In this document: positions 1 through 6,480 of the stretch, piece by piece
Layout of the letters: every line of letters begins with the position of its first letter
Numbering within the stretch: the stretch's first letter is position 1
Origin: an uncultured Acetatifactor sp.
GTDB taxonomy: Bacteria; Bacillota; Clostridia; Lachnospirales; Lachnospiraceae
Direction: 5' to 3'
Assembly (NCBI GenBank): GCA_947627115.1
Contig: CANQUQ010000005.1
Span: 62,001-126,000, forward strand
DNA: 64,000 nucleotides
Translations under genes and position numbers: made by a program
Notes under the pieces: generated by a model
What the model was told of the DNA's origin: nothing
Databases searched by the model: none
The model's input: only the letters and a program-made list of their open reading frames with translations

Positions 1-1072
1 TCTGTGAGAGTCCCGTGACCCCCGTCAGCTCCAGCAGCAGATTCAGTCCCATCACCGCTCCCACCGTGAGAAGGAACAGCAGAAGGTAATTTTTTGCGGG
101 CTCCCTCCTTCGATGCAGAAGCCGCATATCCTCCGCCGTATCCTCAAGCTGCCTCCTCGCGCTCCTTCGGACAGCGGCCGTTCCCAGGAGGCATCCTGCA
201 GCCCCCATGACCGCCCCGGCGTTCTGAGTAAGGCCCGTGAGCGTTCCCGCCCCGTCCCTGACAAAGAAAAAGCTTACGCCGGATACGGCGCTGCCCCACA
301 CACAGAACGCGATCTGCGCCAGATACTGCCCAAGATTCCTCACCAGCCAGAACAATGCCACAGGGAGCAGTATCCTCGCACTCTTCTGAAAAGGCGTCTC
401 CGCCCGATCTCGGATGTCCCGCAGCAGGAACCTTTTCAGTTCCGCCACCGAGCGGACAATGTAGTCGGTCCTTGCCTCCCTCAGCTCCTCCATGCCCCCG
501 TAACCGTAGGCGACCCCCACGCTCTCCACGCCCTGGGCTCTGGCGCCCTCCGTGTCAAAACGGCGGTCACCGATCATGTACACCTTATCCTTCTCCACGG
601 GGCGGCCGTCAAAGAGGCGTCTCAGCGCCTCCTCCACGACCTCGTCCTTGTTCACGCGGGTGCCGTCCAGCTCACTTCCCACCACCACCTTAAAGTACCT
701 GGCAATATGAAAATGCTCCAGAATACGTTCCACGAACACGGTGGGCTTGCTGGATGCCACCGCCAGCACCATTCCGCCGGCATTCAGCTCCCGGAGCATC
801 TCCTTGACGCCGCCGTAGAGCCGGTTCTCAAAGATCCCCTTGTCGCGGAAGCGCTCCCGGTACTTGTCCACAGCCGCCTGCGCCTGTTCCTCGCTCATGC
901 CGTAAAAATTCATAAAGCTGTCCTTTAAAGGCGGCCCGATAAAGGGATCCAGCCTGTCCAGATCGGGCTCGTCTATGCCGAAGGATGCCAGCGCATATTG
1001 GACGCAGGTAGTGATGCCCACCTTGGGATCCGTGAGAGTCCCGTCCAGATCGAACAATAAGTATTGCTTCAT
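1..1072 (-). CDS. HAD phosphatase fused to a membrane domain (partial; 3' end outside window)
   Basis: The frame is open from an ATG at 1072 down to base 1, so at least 357 residues are encoded and the C-terminus is missing. Residues 1-210 are a haloacid dehalogenase of the phosphoglycolate-phosphatase type. Motif I is FDLDGTLTD (nucleophile Asp8, acid/base Asp10), motif II lies in AVASSKP, the motif III Lys in RVNKDE and motif IV in MIGDRRFD. From about residue 225 the protein changes to hydrophobic segments, one around PVALFWLVRNL and another starting YLLLFLLTVGAVMG at the window edge. This fits a HAD domain joined to a multi-pass membrane domain, perhaps a CPBP/CAAX-protease-like one, but the diagnostic motifs would lie off-window. 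It starts 17 bp after greA, so it is probably the last gene of an mraY-greA-HAD unit. The substrate is unknown. Confidence 0.85.
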   Translation of the reverse strand, partial: MKQYLLFDLDGTLTDPKVGITTCVQYALASFGIDEPDLDRLDPFIGPPLKDSFMNFYGMSEEQAQAAVDKYRERFRDKGIFENRLYGGVKEMLRELNAGGMVLAVASSKPTVFVERILEHFHIARYFKVVVGSELDGTRVNKDEVVEEALRRLFDGRPVEKDKVYMIGDRRFDTEGARAQGVESVGVAYGYGGMEELREARTDYIVRSVAELKRFLLRDIRDRAETPFQKSARILLPVALFWLVRNLGQYLAQIAFCVWGSAVSGVSFFFVRDGAGTLTGLTQNAGAVMGAAGCLLGTAAVRRSARRQLEDTAEDMRLLHRRREPAKNYLLLFLLTVGAVMGLNLLLELTGVTGLSQ

Positions 1073-1089
1073 ACTACAGCTCCTGTGCT

Positions 1090-1593
1090 CTAAAATTCCC
1101 TGATCTTATCCCCGGCTTCATCCTCTGTCTTTTCCAGCTTAAGGATCTTCACGTCGTATCCGACCGTATCGTTCACCTGTACATGCGCCGTCTGCCCTTC
1201 CTTCTTTCCCAGCAGGGCCTTTCCCAGAGGGCTCTCGTTGCTGATCAGATTCTCCAGCGAATTGCCGCGCACCGTAGTAACGATTCTGTAGGTCTCTACC
1301 GAACCGTCATCCGTAAACTCCACAGTCACCGTATTATTGATTCCGACCTCATCCTCCGCGGATTCCTCCGATATGACCCTTGCCGTCCTGATCATTTTTT
1401 CCAGGTAACGGATGCGGCTCTCATTCTGATTTTTTACTTTTTTTGCGGCGTGATATTCAAAGTTCTCACTGAGATCCCCGTGCGCTCTTGCGGATTTCAC
1501 CTCTTCCAGCGCCTGTGGCCGCACCACCAGCTTGCGGTACTCTATCTCCTCCTGCATTTTCCGGATATCGCCGGCCGTCAGTTCGTCGTACAT
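1090..1593 (-). CDS. greA: Transcription elongation factor GreA
   Basis: A 167-residue GreA/GreB-family factor that rescues backtracked RNA polymerase by inserting its coiled coil into the secondary channel and stimulating transcript cleavage. Residues 1-75 form the antiparallel coiled coil. The acidic tip is visible as ARAHGDLSENFEYHAAK, with the Asp and Glu that position the catalytic metal. The C-terminal FKBP-like part carries the family signature NESPLGKALLGKKEGQ. Length is slightly above the usual 158 because of a short extra tail. It lies 51 bp downstream of mraY and 17 bp upstream of the HAD gene on the same strand. The pairing with a cell-wall gene does not suggest a special role. 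Identification is secure at family level; a second Gre paralogue elsewhere cannot be excluded. Confidence 0.95.
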   Translation of the reverse strand: MYDELTAGDIRKMQEEIEYRKLVVRPQALEEVKSARAHGDLSENFEYHAAKKVKNQNESRIRYLEKMIRTARVISEESAEDEVGINNTVTVEFTDDGSVETYRIVTTVRGNSLENLISNESPLGKALLGKKEGQTAHVQVNDTVGYDVKILKLEKTEDEAGDKIREF

Positions 1594-1644
1594 GCCAATT
1601 ATCCTACCTTTCCGATTTCTTTCCTGCTGCCGCGCCGCCTGCGG

Positions 1645-2622
1645 CTACGCTGCCGTTCGCATTCCCAGACAGCACACGACCGCCGCCGCCAGCATGATCT
1701 GCAGAATGGCAAAACGGAACACCGTCTGCGTGTCGGACCATCCCCAGACCTTGCGCACATGGTCATGCAGCGGGGTCCTTGTGTTTTTTAAAATGCGGAT
1801 CTTCAGGAACCGGAGCAGAAAGATCTTGACCAGCCCAAGACCGCCGTCCAGGATCAGCACGAGCGCCACCGGGATATAGAGCAGCGGACTGCCCGTCTTC
1901 AGAATTGCGATGCTGATGAACAGCCCCATGGAGCGGGAGCCCGCATCTCCCATCATCAGCCTGCTGGGGGATGCGTTGAACCACAGATACCCCAGGATGC
2001 ATACCGCGAACAGCAAGATCGAATAAGAAAAACTGCTCTCTTTATTCAGCAGCCTGCCTGTCACATATATGGTGACGAGGGTGACGACGGTAAGCGTCCC
2101 CGACAGGCCGTCCACTCCGTCGGCACAGTTGGTCACGTTCACGGATCCCCACACCAGGATCACCGCCAGAACGGCAAAGAGAATTGTGGGAACAAAGACC
2201 TGCCTGTCCGCCAGCGGCAGATAGATCACATTGCTGTTATACTGCAGGAAAGTCACGGCTGCCAGCATGGCCACACAAAGATCCAGCAGGCCCTTCTTAT
2301 ATTCTCCCCAGGGCGTCTTGGACGCATCGTCCAGAAAACCCGTCATCATACAGATCACCAGAAGGATCAGATAGATCACCAGCTCGGCGCTGACCGGCAC
2401 AAAAATAAGAGCCGACGCCACGAAGACCAGCACAAAAATAATGCCCGCACCTCTCGGTTTTCCGGCGGACAGCTTCCCGTCATGGGCGTATTCCCGCCCT
2501 GCATCCTTGGGCAGGAGCCCCTGCAGCTTAGCCGTCGCGGCCACCGTCGCCGCAAATGCAAAGAGAATGCCCGCCAAAGCCCACAGGAATCTGTTCCCGT
2601 CCGGCACTAAACTTTGAAGCAT
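1645..2622 (-). CDS. mraY: Phospho-N-acetylmuramoyl-pentapeptide transferase (MraY)
   Basis: A polytopic membrane enzyme of 325 residues that makes lipid I from UDP-MurNAc-pentapeptide and undecaprenyl phosphate, the first membrane step of peptidoglycan synthesis. Family signatures in order: GFLDDASK (acidic pair), the nucleotide-binding segment VNVTNCADGVDGLSG, the metal-binding MGDAGSRSMG, and near the C-terminus TPLHDHVRKVWGWSD, which corresponds to the usual TPLHHHFE...GWSE region. The middle His of the HHH triplet is Asp here. About ten hydrophobic segments are visible. It is separated from the mur/fts cluster where mraY usually sits; its neighbours are a ribosomal GTPase fusion and greA. 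The start ATG has a clear GAGGAG ribosome site. A paralogue from the wider polyprenyl-phosphate transferase family is the alternative, but the TPLHxH and GWS motifs favour MraY. Confidence 0.85.
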   Translation of the reverse strand: MLQSLVPDGNRFLWALAGILFAFAATVAATAKLQGLLPKDAGREYAHDGKLSAGKPRGAGIIFVLVFVASALIFVPVSAELVIYLILLVICMMTGFLDDASKTPWGEYKKGLLDLCVAMLAAVTFLQYNSNVIYLPLADRQVFVPTILFAVLAVILVWGSVNVTNCADGVDGLSGTLTVVTLVTIYVTGRLLNKESSFSYSILLFAVCILGYLWFNASPSRLMMGDAGSRSMGLFISIAILKTGSPLLYIPVALVLILDGGLGLVKIFLLRFLKIRILKNTRTPLHDHVRKVWGWSDTQTVFRFAILQIMLAAAVVCCLGMRTAA

Positions 2623-2683
2623 AAATTTTTCTCCTCTTACTCTCTATATTATCATTTCAGTTTGTCCCGATTCCGATGAATCT

Positions 2684-2712
2684 ATCTTAGCATAAACCTT
2701 TTCTTCATGCAA
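2684..2712 (-). promoter_or_regulatory. Candidate mraY promoter
   Basis: On the minus strand TTGCAT (2712-2707) and TAAGAT (2689-2684) are 17 bp apart. The -10 carries an upstream TGC (extended -10). It lies 60 bp upstream of the mraY start, in the 99-bp gap after the GTPase gene. The -35 is weak. Confidence 0.4.
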
Positions 2713-2721
2713 ATGATCCCT

Positions 2722-5439
2722 CTAGGGCACGGGATGACCGCCTTCCGGCGCCGGATCCGCACTTTCCGGCACGGGCAGCCTGCTGAACACTCTGCCCGGT
2801 GACTCATACGTCTCCCGAAATTTTTCGTCGGCCTCCGTCACCGCCTCCAGGAAGCCTGCTGCCGACAGCCTCGACGCGCCCTCCCCCCAGATGATCATCT
2901 GCTCCAGTGCGTCGGAGGTCGCTACCGTCACCCGCGCTTTCCGGCCGATCCTGTGCACCGTCTTCTCAATATACTGGTCGGCGGTCTCGGCCTCCTTTGT
3001 GTAGACCACATGGATATTATGGTACTGCTGCACGGAACCGGAATTGCCCTTCACCTTATAGGCGTCAAAGACAAGGATCAGGGTGCAGCCGGCATATCCC
3101 TGATAATTACAGCAGATATCCATGAGCCTGTCCCTGGCGCTGTCGATATTGACCGCCGCCAGACCGCGCAGCTCCTCCCAGGCAAAGATAATATTGTAGC
3201 CGTCCACCAGGAGATATTCTTCCCTTTTTTCCTGCGGGACGCCCCGGCGGCGCGCATCCCGCACCTCGGAAGGCGCCGGGTCCGTCGGCTTTCCGGGCGC
3301 CTCCACCGTCGTGCCGGCGCCTCTGCCGTTGTATCGGTAGGGCTCGTAGTCCCGGAGGCTCTTTTTGTATGTGCTTTGAAAGATAGCCTCTATCTCCTCG
3401 TTGGTGATATAATCGCTTCTTACGCCGGCCCCGGAAAGAACGGCGTTCTCATTCCGCGCTGCTTCTTCCCCGGCAGTCCTCCGTGCGGTGAGAACGCTCT
3501 CCACATGCGCATGCTCCTTCACCCGGTCCCAGCTCACAAGGATCCCCGCGCCGTGGGAACAGAATACGGAGGACGACGGATTGTCCGTATCCGCATCCGG
3601 ATCGTAACCGATCCGCGCAATGACCTCCTCCGGATCGTGGCACGGTTCATAGCCCTTCAGGGTGCAGGAGAGTCTTCCCCTGCCGCCGGTGTAGGCGGCC
3701 ACCTCCCTCTGGTAGGAGCCGAACTCGGACACCGGAACGCTTCCCGTGAGAATGCTCGCCCCGTCCTCCGTCACGGGACTGTCAAAGCTCCCGTGCATCC
3801 GCCGGATATCGGACATGGCGCGCCCCAGCTGCTCTGCGGGCACCTCCAGGATAAAGGAGAACACCGGCTCCAACAGTACATTTTCACACTGCATCAGTCC
3901 CTGCCGCAGGGCGCGGTACGCAGCCTGACGGAAATCCCCGCCCTCGGTGTGCTTCAGGTGCGCCCGGCCCGTGAGCAGCGTGATCTTCATATCCGTGACG
4001 GGAGAACCTGTCAGCACTCCCGGATGCGTCCTTTCCTCCAGATGGCTGATGATCAGGCGCTGCCAGTTCCTGTCAAGCACGTCCTCACTGCAGCGGGAGG
4101 CGAACTGCAGCCCGCTTCCAGGCTCCCCCGGCTCCAGCAGAAGATGCACCTCCGCATAGTGGCGCAGCGGTTCAAAATGCCCGATTCCCTCCGCCGTCGA
4201 CGCAATCGTCTCCCGGTAGACGATATGACCGCTTCCGAATTCCACCGCAAGCCCGAAGCGTTCCAGGATAAGGCGTCTCAGGATTTCGAGCTGCACCTCC
4301 CCCATCACCTGCACATGGATCTCCCTGAGCGCTTCCTTCCAGACAATATTTAACTGCGGTTCTTCCTCCTCCAGCTGACGGAGCTGTCCGAATACCTTCG
4401 TGGCGTCGCTGCCTTCCGGCAGAATCAGCCGGTAGGTGAGCACCGGTGTCAGCAGGGGCATCCGACTGTCCTGTTCCGCCCCCAGGCCCTGGCCCGCATA
4501 AGTATTGGAAAGACCCGCCACGGCGCATATTCCGCCCGCCTCCACCTGCTCAGCGGTGCCGTACCGGGAGCCGTCATAGATCCGAAGCTGGTCCGCCTTC
4601 TCCTCCCACGCCCGGTCCGGGCCTTCCCCGCCGGTCACCGGCATTTTCACCCGCAAGGTCCCTCCGGTGACCTTCAGATGCGTCAGGCGGGCTCCTCCCG
4701 GATCTCTCGATATCTTATAGACTCTGGCCGCGAACCGATCGGGATACTCCGGCACCGACGCGAATCTGCGGATGCCGTTCATCAGCTCCTCCACGCCCTC
4801 AAGCTTCAGCGCCGAGCCGAAATAGCAGGGAAAGATCTGTCTGTTCCTGACGGCAGCGGCGACAGAAGCATCCCGCAGCGTGCCGGACTCCAGGTATTCC
4901 TCCAGAAGCTCCTCCCCGCACAGGGACAGATCCTCCAGAAAATGCGGACTGGCCTGGGCCGTTGGCCCGAATTCCGTGCACCCCGGATCCAGCTGGCTGC
5001 AAAGCTGCGCCATCAGGCTGTCCCGGTCCGTGCCGGGCCGGTCCATCTTATTGACAAATAGAAACGTCGGCACCGAATACTGCCGAAGCAGCCGCCAGAT
5101 GGTACGGGTATGGCTCTGGACACCGTCGGAGCCGTTTATCACCAGCAGCCCGTAATCCAGCACCTGCAGCGTGCGCTCCGCCTCCGGGCCGAAATCCACA
5201 TGCCCCGGCGTGTCCAGCAGCGTGATATCCAGTCCGTCCCAGGTAAGATGTGCCTGCTTGGAAAAGATAGTGATGCCCCGCTCCCTCTCCAGGGCAAAAT
5301 GATCCAGAAAGGCATCTCTGTGGTCCACCCGCCCAAGCTTCCGCAGGGAGCCGCCGGTGTACAAAAGCGCCTCGGACAGCGTTGTCTTTCCCGCATCCAC
5401 ATGCGCCAGTATTCCCAGGACCAATTGCTTCCCACGCAT
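2722..5439 (-). CDS. TetM-like ribosomal GTPase fused to a Rae1/YacP-type NYN nuclease domain
   Basis: A 905-residue protein with two parts. Residues 1 to about 690 have the EF-G/TetM layout: G1 AHVDAGKTT, G2 RERGITI, G3 DTPGHVDF, G4 NKMD, then beta-barrel, domain III, IV and V-like sections. Residues about 735-890 form a NYN/PIN-like domain (EYLLVDGYNIIFAW, LVFDAYKVKG, ETADQYIE, VATSDALEQ). This matches B. subtilis Rae1 (YacP), a ribosome-associated endoribonuclease that cuts mRNA in the A site. A linker rich in Pro and charged residues joins them. TetM itself ends near 640 residues, so this is a true extension and not a bare resistance protein. The predicted role is to bring a nuclease to the ribosomal A site with the help of GTP. 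Automated pipelines would probably name it tetracycline ribosomal protection, which the sequence does not prove. It is transcribed away from thiT; no partner gene is obvious. Confidence 0.85.
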   Translation of the reverse strand: MRGKQLVLGILAHVDAGKTTLSEALLYTGGSLRKLGRVDHRDAFLDHFALERERGITIFSKQAHLTWDGLDITLLDTPGHVDFGPEAERTLQVLDYGLLVINGSDGVQSHTRTIWRLLRQYSVPTFLFVNKMDRPGTDRDSLMAQLCSQLDPGCTEFGPTAQASPHFLEDLSLCGEELLEEYLESGTLRDASVAAAVRNRQIFPCYFGSALKLEGVEELMNGIRRFASVPEYPDRFAARVYKISRDPGGARLTHLKVTGGTLRVKMPVTGGEGPDRAWEEKADQLRIYDGSRYGTAEQVEAGGICAVAGLSNTYAGQGLGAEQDSRMPLLTPVLTYRLILPEGSDATKVFGQLRQLEEEEPQLNIVWKEALREIHVQVMGEVQLEILRRLILERFGLAVEFGSGHIVYRETIASTAEGIGHFEPLRHYAEVHLLLEPGEPGSGLQFASRCSEDVLDRNWQRLIISHLEERTHPGVLTGSPVTDMKITLLTGRAHLKHTEGGDFRQAAYRALRQGLMQCENVLLEPVFSFILEVPAEQLGRAMSDIRRMHGSFDSPVTEDGASILTGSVPVSEFGSYQREVAAYTGGRGRLSCTLKGYEPCHDPEEVIARIGYDPDADTDNPSSSVFCSHGAGILVSWDRVKEHAHVESVLTARRTAGEEAARNENAVLSGAGVRSDYITNEEIEAIFQSTYKKSLRDYEPYRYNGRGAGTTVEAPGKPTDPAPSEVRDARRRGVPQEKREEYLLVDGYNIIFAWEELRGLAAVNIDSARDRLMDICCNYQGYAGCTLILVFDAYKVKGNSGSVQQYHNIHVVYTKEAETADQYIEKTVHRIGRKARVTVATSDALEQMIIWGEGASRLSAAGFLEAVTEADEKFRETYESPGRVFSRLPVPESADPAPEGGHPVP

Positions 5440-5507
5440 AAGCCTCCGATTCCTTTCCGCCGCATCCGTCGCGGCATGACCTTATGTCATCAAGCATATC
5501 AGAAAAC

Positions 5508-5536
5508 TTGACAAACCGCTATAAATATTTTATAGT
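5508..5536 (+). promoter_or_regulatory. thiT promoter (sigma-A type)
   Basis: TTGACA at 5508-5513 and TATAGT at 5531-5536, spaced by 17 bp, directly upstream of the TPP riboswitch. The -35 matches consensus fully and the -10 in five of six bases. Confidence 0.8.
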
Positions 5537-5550
5537 AACTCTGTCAAAAA

Positions 5551-5645
5551 CATACGCTAGGGGAGCACATTGCTGAGATTGAGGTACGCCTGAGCGCATC
5601 TCTGACCCTCACCACTTGAACCGGACAATACCGGCGTAAGGAAGC
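5551..5645 (+). promoter_or_regulatory. TPP riboswitch (THI box) aptamer
   Basis: The conserved THI-box blocks appear in order: GGGG followed by GCTGAGAT (5571-5579), GACCCTCACCACTTGAACC (5604-5622) and CGGACAATACCGGCGTAAGGA (5622-5642). The TACGC near 5553 pairs with GCGTA at 5634-5638 as the closing stem P1. It binds thiamine pyrophosphate and sits between the promoter and thiT, which fits feedback control of thiamine uptake. Confidence 0.93.
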
Positions 5646-5646
5646 A

Positions 5647-5706
5647 TATTTCAAAGAAAAGCACGCCGCTGCGCACTGCGGGCGGCTGCGCCTGTCTTTT
5701 GAAATA
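5647..5706 (+). promoter_or_regulatory. Long hairpin after the TPP aptamer (expression-platform candidate)
   Basis: TATTTCAAA (5647-5655) is the reverse complement of TTTGAAATA (5698-5706), extended by GA/TC with a one-base bulge. The 40-nt interior is GC-rich. It starts right after the aptamer, so it could be the antiterminator or anti-sequestor arm that communicates with the aptamer's 3' end. Confidence 0.5.
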
Positions 5707-5712
5707 CGGTGC

Positions 5713-5741
5713 CCTCCTCCCAAGAATAAGGAGGTTTTTTT
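5713..5741 (+). terminator. Short terminator/RBS-sequestering hairpin before thiT
   Basis: CCTCCT (5713-5718) pairs with AGGAGG (5729-5734) across a 10-nt loop, followed by seven T (5735-5741) and then the thiT ATG at 5742. The 3' arm is the thiT ribosome-binding site, so the same hairpin can terminate transcription and hide the Shine-Dalgarno sequence. Confidence 0.6.
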
Positions 5742-6464
5742 ATGTCCTATTTTATTTCTTCACAAGACGGTTATTATGCCCTGACCGGCGCCGGCATGGC
5801 TGCCTGCGGCGTGCTGGTCGTTGTTCTCGTCCTTCTGACGGCTCTTCTGGTCCTGACCGGCAACAACACGGAAGCGGACCCCGAAAAGCCCGATCAGCCG
5901 GCCGCCCCCAAAAAAGGCATCTTTTCCGTCAAACAGCTTGTATTCTGCGCCATGGCCCTTGCGCTTGGCTTCGCCGCTTCCTATGTGAAGATCGTTCCCA
6001 TGCCCTGGGGCGGTTCCGTCACCCTCTGCTCCATGCTGTTCGTGACCCTTATCGGCTACTGGTACGGACCGAAGATCGGCCTCTGCGCCGGCTTTGCATA
6101 CGGCCTGCTGCAGTTCGCCCAGGACGGCGGGACCTATATTCTTTCTCCACTCCAGGCCTGCCTTGACTATATCGTAGCCTTTGCCGCTCTTGGCTGTTCC
6201 GGCTTTTTCGCGAAAAAGCGCAACGGCCTGATCAAGGGATATCTTTTTGCCATAGCCGCCAGAGGACTGTTCCACACCGTCGGGGGATATCTGTACTGGA
6301 TGGATTACATGCCGGAAAACTTCCCCTCTTCTTTAGCAATAATATATCCTATTGCCTACAACTACTCTTACATCTTGGCGGAGGGCCTTGTCACGGTCAT
6401 TCTGCTGAGCCTTCCGCCCGTCAGAAAAGCCATGACCGCCGTAAAAAAGCTGGCGGTGGACTAA
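5742..6464 (+). CDS. thiT: Thiamine transporter ThiT (ECF S-component)
   Basis: A 240-residue membrane protein of the ThiT family, the substrate-binding S-component that imports thiamine with a shared EcfAA'T energising module (not in this window). Signature stretches are MPWGGSVTLCSMLFV, GPKIGLCAGFAYGLLQF and SPLQACLDYIVAFAALG, then GLFHTVGGYLYW with residues of the thiamine pocket. The protein has an extra N-terminal hydrophobic helix (residues 17-40) and a charged linker compared with the roughly 180-residue lactococcal protein. The start ATG at 5742 follows AAGGAGG and a T-run. The TPP riboswitch immediately upstream independently supports the substrate. It is monocistronic; the next gene is convergent. 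Confidence 0.95.
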   Translation: MSYFISSQDGYYALTGAGMAACGVLVVVLVLLTALLVLTGNNTEADPEKPDQPAAPKKGIFSVKQLVFCAMALALGFAASYVKIVPMPWGGSVTLCSMLFVTLIGYWYGPKIGLCAGFAYGLLQFAQDGGTYILSPLQACLDYIVAFAALGCSGFFAKKRNGLIKGYLFAIAARGLFHTVGGYLYWMDYMPENFPSSLAIIYPIAYNYSYILAEGLVTVILLSLPPVRKAMTAVKKLAVD

Positions 6465-6480
6465 AGTACCAATTGGGTAA

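Noticed and set aside
2722..5439. Tetracycline resistance gene (tetM-like)
   Set aside because: The GTPase half is related, but the extra nuclease domain and the housekeeping context (mraY, greA) argue against a mobile resistance determinant; no mobile element is nearby.
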